Assembly (NCBI GenBank): GCA_000404785.1
Contig: ASNI01000008.1
Span: 1 to 48,977, forward strand
From: Cloacimonetes bacterium SCGC AAA252-N17
GTDB lineage: Bacteria > Cloacimonadota > Cloacimonadia > JGIOTU-2
Direction of reading: 5' to 3'
Length of the DNA stretch: 48,977 nt
The translations under genes were made by a program, and so were the position numbers. The notes under the pieces are model-generated. The model was not told the DNA's origin. It saw only the letters and a program-made list of their open reading frames with translations, and made no database searches. Within the stretch, counting starts at the first letter, position 1; each line of letters begins with the position of its first letter. Below are positions 8,936 through 18,061 of this stretch, in pieces.

Positions 8936-10219
8936 ATGCGATTGTTATTATTTAGCTATTTTTACCCTCCGTTAGGTGGTCCCGGAGTACAAAGACCCTG
9001 TAAAATGGTGTATTACTTCCGTGAAAATGGCTGGGATGTTGATGTTATTTCAGTAAAAGATATATTGTTCCATTCCCACGATAGAGGTATGCTGAGAGAA
9101 TGCTTGGAAAATTCTGTGCATTGTGTGAGATCCTGGGATTTAATGTCTTTTATGCATTGGTTGAAAAGGAAACCGAATCTTAAGGAAGAAAAGATATATT
9201 TTCAAACTCCTGAGAAATATAAGAGGATTATTAGAAAATTATTTCCAATTGATGATAAAATTGGCTGGTTGCCCTTTGCGTATAAACAAGGTGTGAAATT
9301 ATGTTCCAAAACTCGCTATGACGCAGTTATGGCAACGATTGGTCCTTATACTACTGCAGTTGTTGCTTATCTTGTTAGTAAGAGACGCGATATACCGCTT
9401 GTTATTGATTATCGTGATGCATGGACACTTCATCCTTATATGAGTTTTCTCTCTATATTTCATAAGAAATTTGCACAAAGCTGGGAAAGGAAAATTTTAA
9501 AATGGTCAGATGCTATTTCTGTAAACAGCAAGCGACTTAAAGACAATCTCTCTGCTGAGTTTGGAGATAATTTAAAACGAAAAATACATGTCATGTATAA
9601 TGCATGGGATGAAAGAGATTTTCCAGCTATACTGCCTAAGAAAGCAAAAAAAAGTGCAATTGAATTTTTTTATATGGGTGGGTTTTATGGACTTCAATCT
9701 CCAAGATATTTTATTTCTGCCTTGGATGAGCTGCATTCAGAGAATTCCTTGCCTGATAATGTCAGAGTTACATTTGTAGGAAATTATTTTTATGAGGTTA
9801 CACAATTATTGAAAAATTGCAGGGCACGAGAAATAATTAATATTTTACCACAACTTTCCCATAAAAAAGTAATTGAAAAAATGCTGTCAGCAGATGTGAT
9901 GATTCTATTCGTAGCAAGCTACAAAGGAAATGGAGTTATCCCTGGAAAACTTTTTGAATATTTGCGTTCGCGAAAGGAGATATTAGCTATGGTTCCACAG
10001 GATGGTGAAACCACAGAGATTTTAAAATATTACGGTCATACTATAATATGTCCCATGGAGGATATTGCGCATATTAAAACAAATTTTATAAAACTTTGCA
10101 ATGAAATATTTACTGGACAGAAAAATATATACAAGATCGATCAAGTCTATAGCAGAGAGTATCAAACAGAAAAATTTATTACGTTTTTACAGAAGAAAAT
10201 CAATAGACATGAAATATAA
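8936..10219 (+). CDS. Glycosyltransferase family 4 protein
   Basis: A 427-residue GT4-type enzyme. The N-terminal MRLLLFSYFYPPLGGPGVQR is the classic start of this family (beta-1 followed by a PP-G-G-P loop). Further motifs are VIDYRDAWTLHPY, ISVNSKRL, HVMYNAWDERDF and, near the C-terminus, VIPGKLFEYLRSRKEILA, which corresponds to the KxFEYLA donor-binding motif. I used the ATG at 8936 because it places this motif at the N-terminus; an ATG at 8903 would add 11 residues and overlap the flippase gene. It is probably involved in assembly of the surface glycan. Confidence 0.86.
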   Translation: MRLLLFSYFYPPLGGPGVQRPCKMVYYFRENGWDVDVISVKDILFHSHDRGMLRECLENSVHCVRSWDLMSFMHWLKRKPNLKEEKIYFQTPEKYKRIIRKLFPIDDKIGWLPFAYKQGVKLCSKTRYDAVMATIGPYTTAVVAYLVSKRRDIPLVIDYRDAWTLHPYMSFLSIFHKKFAQSWERKILKWSDAISVNSKRLKDNLSAEFGDNLKRKIHVMYNAWDERDFPAILPKKAKKSAIEFFYMGGFYGLQSPRYFISALDELHSENSLPDNVRVTFVGNYFYEVTQLLKNCRAREIINILPQLSHKKVIEKMLSADVMILFVASYKGNGVIPGKLFEYLRSRKEILAMVPQDGETTEILKYYGHTIICPMEDIAHIKTNFIKLCNEIFTGQKNIYKIDQVYSREYQTEKFITFLQKKINRHEI

Positions 10220-11198
10220 ATTCACGCTCAAACAAAATATTATTTATATTTTATCAAAAGCGACAAAATTATTTTCCTGCTTTCAAAAAATTCCATCTCG
10301 CAAGCATGGGATCAGCGTGATGATGAGAGTCAAAAATGAAGAAGCTTGGATAGGTGTGTCGCTCAAATCTCTAAGCAATTTTGCGGATGAAGTTGTTATT
10401 ATTGATAACGGCTCAACGGACAACACGATTCGGGAAATAGAAAAAGTAGTGCCTGTTCTTCCATTCAGAGTTATTATTGAAAAAAATTCATCTCATGATA
10501 TTTGTAAGATCAGCAACCGAGCTTTGTCGCTAACTTCTTATAGATGGATTGTTCGTTGGGATGGTGATTTTATAGCATATACTTCAGGGGAACGGAATAT
10601 TATCGGATTGCGAAAATATTTGTTGTCTTTGGACCAACATAATTTCTATCATATTTATCCTGTTATTATTAATTTTTCTTACGACCTGTTTCATGTTAGA
10701 AAAGGTCGTGATCTCCATTCCGAAGGTTATGTGCATACATTTCACCCTTCTCTTAGGTATGTAAAAAGAGGAGTGTATGAAGTGTTGAAGGTTCCAATTT
10801 TTTATCGTGTAATGAGGATATTTGATATATATTTTATTCATATTGGAAATGCAAAATCAATTGAAAGACTACTCTATAGATATTACTGGCTTTCATGGGT
10901 TCGTTGCAAAAAGAGAAGAAAAGCAGATAGAATAATAGATTTTATTAGTGCGAAAGCTAAAGAAGTTTGGGGAGTGGAAAATTTAAAGGATATCATGCAG
11001 AAGATCTTTCTCGAACAGCAACCTTTTTTGCAAAAATATAAAGTCGGAAAATATGGTGATTACCCAGAACTGCTAAAGCCAGAATTAAAAAAACAAAAAT
11101 ACAGAATTATTTATAGGGATGGGAAACCATTCATGAGAAGCGATATGCTTACCTTTAAAGAAGATAGTATTAATGAAAATGGTATTCTATATCAATGA
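10209..11198 (+). CDS. Glycosyltransferase family 2 protein
   Basis: A 329-residue GT-A fold enzyme. The core starts with ISVMMRVKNEEAWIGVSLKS, continues with ADEVVIIDNGSTDNT (the nucleotide-binding aspartates), and has RWDGDF as the metal-binding DxD-type motif. The C-terminal half lacks obvious membrane helices. The ATG at 10209 gives a 36-residue shorter product than the longest frame and overlaps the previous gene by 11 bp, in line with its neighbours. It is the only GT2 enzyme in this cluster and likely transfers one sugar to the growing lipid-linked oligosaccharide. Confidence 0.84.
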   Translation: MKYKFTLKQNIIYILSKATKLFSCFQKIPSRKHGISVMMRVKNEEAWIGVSLKSLSNFADEVVIIDNGSTDNTIREIEKVVPVLPFRVIIEKNSSHDICKISNRALSLTSYRWIVRWDGDFIAYTSGERNIIGLRKYLLSLDQHNFYHIYPVIINFSYDLFHVRKGRDLHSEGYVHTFHPSLRYVKRGVYEVLKVPIFYRVMRIFDIYFIHIGNAKSIERLLYRYYWLSWVRCKKRRKADRIIDFISAKAKEVWGVENLKDIMQKIFLEQQPFLQKYKVGKYGDYPELLKPELKKQKYRIIYRDGKPFMRSDMLTFKEDSINENGILYQ

Positions 11199-12337
11199 AA
11201 AAAATGTCTGGTAAAAGAAATATTAAAATTCTACATATCCAGTTATTGCCTTTATTATCGGGAGTACAGAATGTGATGATAGATATCATGGAGAATGCAA
11301 ATTCGGAGCAATTTGAATTTTCAGTTATTTCAGCACCTTATGGTTTATTAATTAAAAAACTGAAGAATATGGGCATAAGGCATTATCCATTACATGGTTT
11401 GATTCGAGAGATAAACTTGTACGATATTATTATTTTTTTTAAAATTTATAAGATTTGCCATAGTGGTAAATTTGATATTGTCCATACCCATTCTTCTAAA
11501 ACGGGTTTCCTTGGTAGAATCGCTGCCAGAATAGCTGGTATTCCTGTTGTCATCCATACAATTCATGGTTTCCCTTTCAATCCTTTCCAAAGAAAAGTAA
11601 AGCAAAATCTCTATAAAATGTTAGAAAGAATCGCCAGTCTCTTTTGTGATATGACAATTTCGGTCAACCGTTCTGAACGAGAACTTGCCATTAAAGATCA
11701 TATAATTCCCGAAAGAAAAATTTTGACCATATATAATGGGATCGATATAGTTACTTCACGAACATACATTCATAGAGAGGAATTAGGATTTCATAAGGAT
11801 GATATAATTTTCGGTTCGGTTTGCAGATTTTCTGAACAAAAAAATATTATCAACTTGATTAAAATTGCCATCGAAATCGTTGAAAAAAGTAATAAAATCA
11901 AATTTGTATTTCTTGGAGATGGTGAATTATGGAATGATGCTGAAAAATTAATTCAAGAGAAAAATCTAACTTCTAGAATATTGCTTCCAGGATGGACAAC
12001 AAATGTTAGAGATTGGCTTTCATTATTTGATATTTATGTTTTGTACTCACGATGGGAAGGATTGTCCCTTTCTATTCTCGAAGCGATGTCAGCTGGCTTG
12101 CCGATAATTGCATCGGATATAAATGGGAATAATGAGCTTGTGGTAGATGGTTATAACGGTTATCTCATAAAAATTGGCGATAAAACTTTACTTACTCAAA
12201 AGATTTTATGGTTATCTACACATGATCAGATAAGAAATGAAATGGGTAAAAAAAGTCTTATACTCGTGAAAAAAAAATTTTCCTTGAAAAAATTTTCGGA
12301 TAGCTATAATAATTTATATATTAGTTTATATGAGTAA
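11195..12337 (+). CDS. Glycosyltransferase family 4 protein
   Basis: A 380-residue GT4 enzyme of the common capsule/O-antigen type. Motifs in order are ILHIQLLPLLSGVQ at the N-terminus, the VHTHSSKTGFLGRIAARIAG segment with PVVIHTIHGFPF, an IYNGID linker, FGSVCRFSEQKN, FLGDGEL, and the donor site SRWEGLSLSILEAMSAGLP with E-x7-E. It is joined to the GT2 gene by an ATGA overlap and overlaps the WecA-like gene by 8 bp. The HTHSSK segment is frequent in enzymes that act early on polyprenyl-linked sugars; that is a family tendency, not a proof of specificity. Confidence 0.88.
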   Translation: MKKMSGKRNIKILHIQLLPLLSGVQNVMIDIMENANSEQFEFSVISAPYGLLIKKLKNMGIRHYPLHGLIREINLYDIIIFFKIYKICHSGKFDIVHTHSSKTGFLGRIAARIAGIPVVIHTIHGFPFNPFQRKVKQNLYKMLERIASLFCDMTISVNRSERELAIKDHIIPERKILTIYNGIDIVTSRTYIHREELGFHKDDIIFGSVCRFSEQKNIINLIKIAIEIVEKSNKIKFVFLGDGELWNDAEKLIQEKNLTSRILLPGWTTNVRDWLSLFDIYVLYSRWEGLSLSILEAMSAGLPIIASDINGNNELVVDGYNGYLIKIGDKTLLTQKILWLSTHDQIRNEMGKKSLILVKKKFSLKKFSDSYNNLYISLYE

Positions 12338-13373
12338 AATTATGATTTATTTCGGAGTATTTCTGCTTTCATTCTTGGTTGCCTATTTTATGGTACCTAT
12401 AAATTGTAGACTTTCCAAAAAATTTGGTATAATTGATTACCCAAGAGAAAGACGTATTCATCAAGTTCCGACCCCAAAGAGTGGTGGAATTTCGCTTTTT
12501 ATCGGATTAGTTGTTAGCCAATTTGTTTTAGTTTTATTTGGATTTCAGGAGTTCAATAATCTTTTCATGGGATTGATTTGCGGGGGATTTTTCATAATTG
12601 TTTTAGGTTTATTGGATGATATTTATAATTTACGTCCTTGGGAAAAAATAGTTGTAGAGATTATCATTGTTTTATTTATGATCATTCTCGGTTTCAAAAT
12701 TAGATTAATTACTAATCCTTTTGGTTCATCAGTAAATGTTGGAGTTTTCTCTATTCCTCTCACAATAATTTGGTTTCTGCTTATAATTAATTCAATAAAT
12801 TTAATTGATGGGCTTGACGGATTAGCCACTGGTATCGCTGCAATCGTGGCACTAATATTAGGTATAGCTAGCATAGTTTGTTGTAACATTTTTATTGCTT
12901 ATTTCGCTTTTTCAATTTTTGGGAGTTGTTTGGCTTTTCTAAAATACAATTTTCATCCTGCAAAAATATTTTTAGGAGATACGGGTAGTCTGTATCTGGG
13001 ATTTAATATCGCAGCAATATCAGTAGCAGGTAATATACAGTTCAAGGGCACAACTGCAATGACAATGCTAATTCCAATCATTGTGTTGTTCCTCCCATTA
13101 ATTGATACGATTTTGGCAATTATTCGTAGATTGAAATCTTCTAATGGTATCTTTCAAGCAGACAAAAATCATCTTCATCACAAAATGCTGGATATAGGAT
13201 TACCCTATAAGACAGTCGTCTTTATAGGATATTTTTTGACTTTTTTATTTGGTATTATTTCTATGGGATTCTTAATGGTTGATAAAAAGTTCCTTGTCAG
13301 TCTTTTATTTATTTTAGGCTCAATAATTTTTATAATTTTTTATAATATTATTAAAAGAGATTTTTTTAAATGA
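12330..13373 (+). CDS. Polyprenyl-phosphate sugar-1-phosphate transferase (WecA/TagO/MraY family)
   Basis: A 347-residue polytopic membrane enzyme that starts glycan synthesis by moving a HexNAc-1-phosphate from UDP-sugar to undecaprenyl phosphate. Hallmarks are RRIHQVPTPKSGG at 41-53, the Mg-binding LLDD at 94-97, NLIDGLDGLA at 156-165, the catalytic-loop FLGDTGSLYLGF at 213-224 and the HLHH motif at 280-283. These place it in the WecA/TagO branch, not MraY. About 10-11 hydrophobic segments are visible. It is the last gene of the overlapping polysaccharide cluster and probably supplies its initiating lipid-linked sugar. Confidence 0.9.
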   Translation: MSKIMIYFGVFLLSFLVAYFMVPINCRLSKKFGIIDYPRERRIHQVPTPKSGGISLFIGLVVSQFVLVLFGFQEFNNLFMGLICGGFFIIVLGLLDDIYNLRPWEKIVVEIIIVLFMIILGFKIRLITNPFGSSVNVGVFSIPLTIIWFLLIINSINLIDGLDGLATGIAAIVALILGIASIVCCNIFIAYFAFSIFGSCLAFLKYNFHPAKIFLGDTGSLYLGFNIAAISVAGNIQFKGTTAMTMLIPIIVLFLPLIDTILAIIRRLKSSNGIFQADKNHLHHKMLDIGLPYKTVVFIGYFLTFLFGIISMGFLMVDKKFLVSLLFILGSIIFIIFYNIIKRDFFK

Positions 13374-13479
13374 CAGCAAAATATGAAAATATTATGAGTC
13401 AAAATACATTAATTTCAAATAAAAATATTATTATAGTGTTAGGAAATAACTAATGACAGTAACAAAAAAAGGATTTATA

Positions 13480-15921
13480 ATGAAAAAGGGTTTTTTAGTT
13501 TTATTACTTATTTTTTATACAATTTATATTTATGGTTATCAGGCAGAAGACATATACTTGACAGGTTGGAAAACCTATACCAACACCACTCATATTCATC
13601 AGATACTTTGCAAGGGAGACTCTGTCATAGCTGCAACATGGGGAGGAATCAGTCTTCTCGATAAGACAAACTTCACCTTTTCAACATTGGTAAAAAGCGA
13701 TGGATTAGGCAAAAATAACGTACGATCGGTTCATTATATCGCCGATGTTAATGAGTTTTGGTTTGGCACATCTCTTGAAGGTATTTCACGGTATCAAGAT
13801 GGTAAATTTCTTAAACCATATCAAGAGAATCAGGGAGTTGACTGTGATTATATTAATGATATAGATGATTATGATGATTTTATTTTTGCAGGGACAGATC
13901 AGGGTCTTATAATGTTCGAAATTTTGGAAGAAAAAATACAGTTTATTAAGACTTTTAATGCTCCAAGGTGGCTATCCAATAGTTATGTGAATACAATTAC
14001 TTTTGATGATTCAAATAGGGTTTGGGTGGGCACAAACGAAGGAATTGACTATGCTGTAATAGACTATGACTCGATGCTGGTTGTAGATGGTTGGTGGAAG
14101 CATATCAATAATACTACTCCAGGCTATCCTTTCGGTAATACAGGTATTACAGACATTGATTTTTACAATGGAAGAATTTATTTTGGAACTGAAGAGGGAT
14201 TCGGAATGATTGATAACATATATTCAGATTCCTTAGAGTTTACAAAATATGTAAATCATCTACCATCGTTAAAAATATCTTCCATTATGGCTGCTAACGA
14301 CTCTACAGTATGGGTTGGATTTGGAATGTGGAATGAAACAGATCAAATTTATAATTATGCAAACGGAATTGGCAGATATAATATACTGAATACTGAAGAT
14401 TATCAAATATGGAATGAAGAAGACTCTTTGTTTAACCAGATTTCCGATGTGATAATTGATAACGAAGGGAGTGTTTGGGTAAGTAGCTGGGGGGAAGGAT
14501 TATACTGTTATAGAAATGATGTATGGCATCATTATAAGCAAAACTGCATTAATTCGAATATTGTAGCCGATATGATGTTTGATAACAATAATGATTTGTG
14601 GTGCGGATTCAGCAGAATAAATCTTTCACCTGCCAGTGAGAAAGGTGTATCAAAATTCAACGGTTCGCAGTGGATAAATTACGATACAAAAAATTCTGGA
14701 ATAGGTAATAATACTGTTTACTCAATGTGTCAGGATGAATCAGACAATATGTGGTTTGGTCATTGGGGGGGGGGGGGTAAAACGATATCTGTTCTCAATA
14801 CCTCAGAAAATAGTTGGAAAATTTATAAAAGCAATGATTTCGATTGGATAATGAGTTCATCGATTTCGATCTTGGAATGCGATGAAGATGGGAATATATG
14901 GATAGGAGGTTACGCTGCAAACCCGGGAGGGGTGGCAATTTTAAGACCGGATAGTACTTACACTACATTTATACCAAATAAGTTGTATGATGGTGAGGAG
15001 GCTGATATGTTGGCTATGAAGATTTTAGGGGACAATGTGTGGTTTGGTTGTTATTATACAGGAATTCAGTATTGGAATGGTCCAGGTTTCCCCCAAAATG
15101 ATAGTACACAATATTGGAATAGCTTCTCTGGTGCCGACGGTCTAAGTTGTTATAATTTCGATGTGCAGGGTTCAGACGACTATGTGGACTATTTTTTTGC
15201 AGCATGTTTGGATGGTTTATATATGTATGATTTTCACTGGCAGGAATGGTTCCGCTATACAAACGGTCTTATGGAAGACGTGAAAATATACCGCTGGAAT
15301 GGCATCGAGTGGGTTAATTACTATTATTACTGGTATGATGAAGAGGGGAATCCGGAATCACGAATGGGGGCAGGTAAATCCAGTCAGGTTAATCAGGTCT
15401 ATGTCGATCAGCACAACCGCAAATGGATCGCAACTAATGGCGGCGGTATCTCCATGCTCGATGAAGATAACTATTACTTCACAAATTTTACTACTGAGAA
15501 TTCATCCCTTCCAAGCGATATTGTGCTCTCTTTTGCTCATAATATTTATACAGGCGAGCTATTTGTAGGAACTGCTGAAGGAATGTGTTCGTTTAATATC
15601 GGAGCTCAGATCAATAACGGGCAGGGAACAGGCAGCATCGACGATGTGGTGATCTACCCAAATCCATTCAAACCTGCTGAACATTCCTGTATCTATTTTG
15701 AGTCCAGACCTTATGCGAAACTTCCAACTGGCGAAAATATGCTCTATATCTACAATCTCGCTGGCGAATTAGTTGCAGAACTTGAAGAGTCAGATCATTT
15801 CAGATTTTTCTGGGATGCTAAGAACAATGGGAAGGATGTTGCCAGTGGAATATATTTCTTCGTGCTCTCATCAAAATCGGACAAGACTTATCTGAACGGA
15901 AAATTTGCAATAATCCGCTAA
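13480..15921 (+). CDS. Secreted two-component-regulator-type beta-propeller protein with FlgD-like C-terminal domain
   Basis: A secreted protein of 813 residues. A signal peptide (residues 1-20, MKKGFLVLLLIFYTIYIYGY) precedes many Reg_prop-like blades with recurring units such as VWVGTNEGIDY, FWFGTSLEGISRY, IWIGGYAAN and KWIATNGGGISML. The last 90 residues start at VVIYPNPFKP and end in a FlgD Ig-like/T9SS-like module (YIYNLAGELV, FFWDAKNNGKDVASGIYFF). No kinase domain follows the propeller, so this is probably a surface or extracellular protein. ATG 13480 is preceded by AAGGA at a 6-base spacing; the upstream ATG at 13453 is less likely. Bases 14765-14777 are 13 consecutive G, coding W-G-G-G-G at 429-433. 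One extra G creates an immediate TAA, and one fewer gives a TAA 24 codons later. Confidence 0.85.
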   Translation: MKKGFLVLLLIFYTIYIYGYQAEDIYLTGWKTYTNTTHIHQILCKGDSVIAATWGGISLLDKTNFTFSTLVKSDGLGKNNVRSVHYIADVNEFWFGTSLEGISRYQDGKFLKPYQENQGVDCDYINDIDDYDDFIFAGTDQGLIMFEILEEKIQFIKTFNAPRWLSNSYVNTITFDDSNRVWVGTNEGIDYAVIDYDSMLVVDGWWKHINNTTPGYPFGNTGITDIDFYNGRIYFGTEEGFGMIDNIYSDSLEFTKYVNHLPSLKISSIMAANDSTVWVGFGMWNETDQIYNYANGIGRYNILNTEDYQIWNEEDSLFNQISDVIIDNEGSVWVSSWGEGLYCYRNDVWHHYKQNCINSNIVADMMFDNNNDLWCGFSRINLSPASEKGVSKFNGSQWINYDTKNSGIGNNTVYSMCQDESDNMWFGHWGGGGKTISVLNTSENSWKIYKSNDFDWIMSSSISILECDEDGNIWIGGYAANPGGVAILRPDSTYTTFIPNKLYDGEEADMLAMKILGDNVWFGCYYTGIQYWNGPGFPQNDSTQYWNSFSGADGLSCYNFDVQGSDDYVDYFFAACLDGLYMYDFHWQEWFRYTNGLMEDVKIYRWNGIEWVNYYYYWYDEEGNPESRMGAGKSSQVNQVYVDQHNRKWIATNGGGISMLDEDNYYFTNFTTENSSLPSDIVLSFAHNIYTGELFVGTAEGMCSFNIGAQINNGQGTGSIDDVVIYPNPFKPAEHSCIYFESRPYAKLPTGENMLYIYNLAGELVAELEESDHFRFFWDAKNNGKDVASGIYFFVLSSKSDKTYLNGKFAIIR
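14765..14777 (+). repeat. Poly-G tract (13 G) inside the propeller gene
   Basis: An uninterrupted run of 13 G lies within the coding sequence of the secreted propeller protein, in an otherwise AT-rich region. It keeps frame as W429-G433 at the present length. Tracts of this kind act as slipped-strand contingency loci in other bacteria, where gain or loss of one base toggles translation. The +1 variant would meet a TAA directly after the tract. The length could also be a sequencing or assembly artefact. Confidence 0.9.
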
Positions 15922-15939
15922 CGTGCAATCGGAGTAATA

Positions 15940-18024
15940 GTGGCATTACAGTTGCATGATAATATACAATTTGTTCCGGGGGTCGGACCAAAAAGGGCGA
16001 ACCTTCTCAATAAATTAGGTGTAAAGACTGTTAAAGACTTGCTCTTTTATTTTCCAAGAGATTACCTGAACAAAATTTCTGACAAACGTATCGCAGACCT
16101 GAAGATCAATGATATGGCAAGTGTAAAGGGGCGTATAACCGGCTTTGACACAAAAGGGAACAGATTTCAAAAGCAGCAATTCCGCGTATTTATTTATGAT
16201 GGAACCGGCTATCTCACTTTAATGTGGTTCCGTCCCACGCAGTGGCTTATCAAACAGTTTGAAGTTGGTAAAGAGATTTACATACTTGGGAAAATTCAGT
16301 ACTATTATAACAAATTATGTATGATCCATCCTGATTTTGAGATTCTCCAGCTGGCGGATAAAGAAAAGAAAAGCTTTTGGGTCGAGCAGGATATTCTCCC
16401 TTTGTATCATCTAACCGAGGGAATCTCTGATAAGGTGTTACGAAAAATCATTCGAACCGTTTTATCTCAAGAACTTTTACTTGATGAAACCCTACCTGCA
16501 CATATAAGAAAGACCAAGCATCTTTTACCATTGAACCAAGCTCTGTATAAGATACATATTCCTGATTCTAATGAGGATGTTGCTGCTTCACGTAAAAGGT
16601 TTGTATTTGAAGAGCTGTTTTTTCTCGAGCTGATGCTTGCACGAAAGAAAGTGAACTGGCATAAAGCTTCCGGTTATTCTATGGAGTTGAAAAAAACCTA
16701 TACTACCAAATTAAAAAAAACGCTTCCTTTTACACTTACAAATGCTCAGAAACGTGTGCTCAACGAGATCGTTGGAGATATGAGATCTCCTCATCAGATG
16801 AATAGATTACTGCAAGGGGATGTGGGATCAGGAAAGACAATAATTTCGATTTTTGCGATGCTTCTGGCGATCGAAAACGGCTTTCAGGCAGCGATCATGG
16901 CGCCGACAGAAATACTCGCAACCCAGCACTATTTCTCATTGAAAGAATTCCTCGAGAATTTTGGTTTGCGTGTAGAGCTTTTACTCGGTGGTACTTATGC
17001 AGGAAAAAAAGACATCAAAGCAGCAATCGAAAGCGGTAATGTGAATATTGTAATCGGCACACACGCGCTTATTCAGGAAGATGTTAATTTTCACAAACTC
17101 GGTATGATCGTGATCGATGAACAGCACCGATTCGGGGTTATGCAACGGCTTTCATTAACTCAAAAGGCACAAACACCGGACAAATTGATCATGAGCGCCA
17201 CACCCATTCCTCGCTCTCTTGCTCTGACCGTTTATGGAGATCTCGATGTAAGTGTGATCGATGAGTTACCTCCTTTCAAGAAAGAGATTTATACAAATTG
17301 GATATCTGCTGATAAAAAATCACAAGTCTATGATTTTATCATCAAGCAACTTAGAGCCGGACGTCAGGTATATGTAGTTTGCCCGCTGATTGAGGAGTCT
17401 GAAAAATCGATCCGCCAGCTGGCGGATGCGACTAACACCTATAAAGAATTGCAGAATGGTGTCTTCAAGAATTATCATGTGAGACTTCTACATGGAAGAA
17501 TGTCTAATCAGGAAAAAGACGAGATCATGCATGCCTTTAAGGAGTACAAGATAGATGTGCTGGTCTCTACAACAGTTATTGAAGTGGGAATTGATGTACC
17601 CAATGCGACAATTATGATGATCGAGCATGCAGAGCGTTTCGGACTGTCACAACTTCATCAGCTGAGAGGGCGCGTCGGCAGAGGTGCTCATAAATCTTAC
17701 TGCGTGCTTGTTGCCTACGAACCAATCAGTGAAGGAGCAATGATACGTCTCAATACATTGAAAGAGACCAATGATGGATTCCGCATTTCTGAAGTTGATC
17801 TTGAGCTTCGGGGACCTGGTGAGTTTTTCGGAACCAAGCAGTCGGGTCTGCCTGCATTTCGTATTGCAAATATTGTTCGCGACAGACCAATCCTGGAAGA
17901 TGCGAGAAGATTGGCATTTGAAATTATTCAAAATGATTACAATCTCGATGATGAGAAAAATAGTGAATTGAAAAAAAAGTATAAGAGGTTTTATTTAAAG
18001 AGGGAGAGGTTGTTTAGTTATTGA
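15940..18024 (+). CDS. recG: ATP-dependent DNA helicase RecG
   Basis: Branch-migrating helicase that remodels stalled forks and Holliday junctions; 694 residues, normal length. The wedge region starts with FVPGVGPKRANLLNKLGV and an OB fold follows. Helicase motifs are Walker A GDVGSGKT at about 293-300, DEQHRFGVMQR near 391, SATPIPRSLALTVYGDLD, TTVIEVGIDVPNA, and QLRGRVGRG of motif VI. Translation probably starts at the GTG at 15940 with GGAG 5 bases upstream. Residues 491-496 (IRQLAD) are encoded by an 18-bp perfect palindrome shared with other sites in this window. This may be a small in-frame insertion at the surface of helicase domain 2, just after the conserved CPLIEESEK. Confidence 0.95.
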   Translation: MALQLHDNIQFVPGVGPKRANLLNKLGVKTVKDLLFYFPRDYLNKISDKRIADLKINDMASVKGRITGFDTKGNRFQKQQFRVFIYDGTGYLTLMWFRPTQWLIKQFEVGKEIYILGKIQYYYNKLCMIHPDFEILQLADKEKKSFWVEQDILPLYHLTEGISDKVLRKIIRTVLSQELLLDETLPAHIRKTKHLLPLNQALYKIHIPDSNEDVAASRKRFVFEELFFLELMLARKKVNWHKASGYSMELKKTYTTKLKKTLPFTLTNAQKRVLNEIVGDMRSPHQMNRLLQGDVGSGKTIISIFAMLLAIENGFQAAIMAPTEILATQHYFSLKEFLENFGLRVELLLGGTYAGKKDIKAAIESGNVNIVIGTHALIQEDVNFHKLGMIVIDEQHRFGVMQRLSLTQKAQTPDKLIMSATPIPRSLALTVYGDLDVSVIDELPPFKKEIYTNWISADKKSQVYDFIIKQLRAGRQVYVVCPLIEESEKSIRQLADATNTYKELQNGVFKNYHVRLLHGRMSNQEKDEIMHAFKEYKIDVLVSTTVIEVGIDVPNATIMMIEHAERFGLSQLHQLRGRVGRGAHKSYCVLVAYEPISEGAMIRLNTLKETNDGFRISEVDLELRGPGEFFGTKQSGLPAFRIANIVRDRPILEDARRLAFEIIQNDYNLDDEKNSELKKKYKRFYLKRERLFSY
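17411..17426. repeat. 16-bp palindromic element, copy 1 (in recG)
   Basis: TCCGCCAGCTGGCGGA, perfectly self-complementary and extended by an A/T pair on each side to 18 bp. It lies in frame in recG as I-R-Q-L-A-D. Identical or one-base-different copies lie at 30764, 35475 and 46426, so it is a dispersed element and not a recG feature. Confidence 0.85.
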
Positions 18025-18061
18025 TGAAGTCAGAATTCAGGAGGTTATGATAGGGGATTCG

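Noticed and set aside
13453..13479. ATG at 13453 as the start of the propeller protein
   Set aside because: The ATG at 13480 has a good AAGGA ribosome site and begins directly with a signal peptide. The upstream ATG would add nine residues before it.
16345..16361. CCAGCTGGCGGAT in recG as a second copy of the 16-bp palindrome
   Set aside because: Only one half and the centre match (TCTCCAGCTGGCGGAT), and the left arm is not complementary. It may be chance or a decayed copy, too weak to call.
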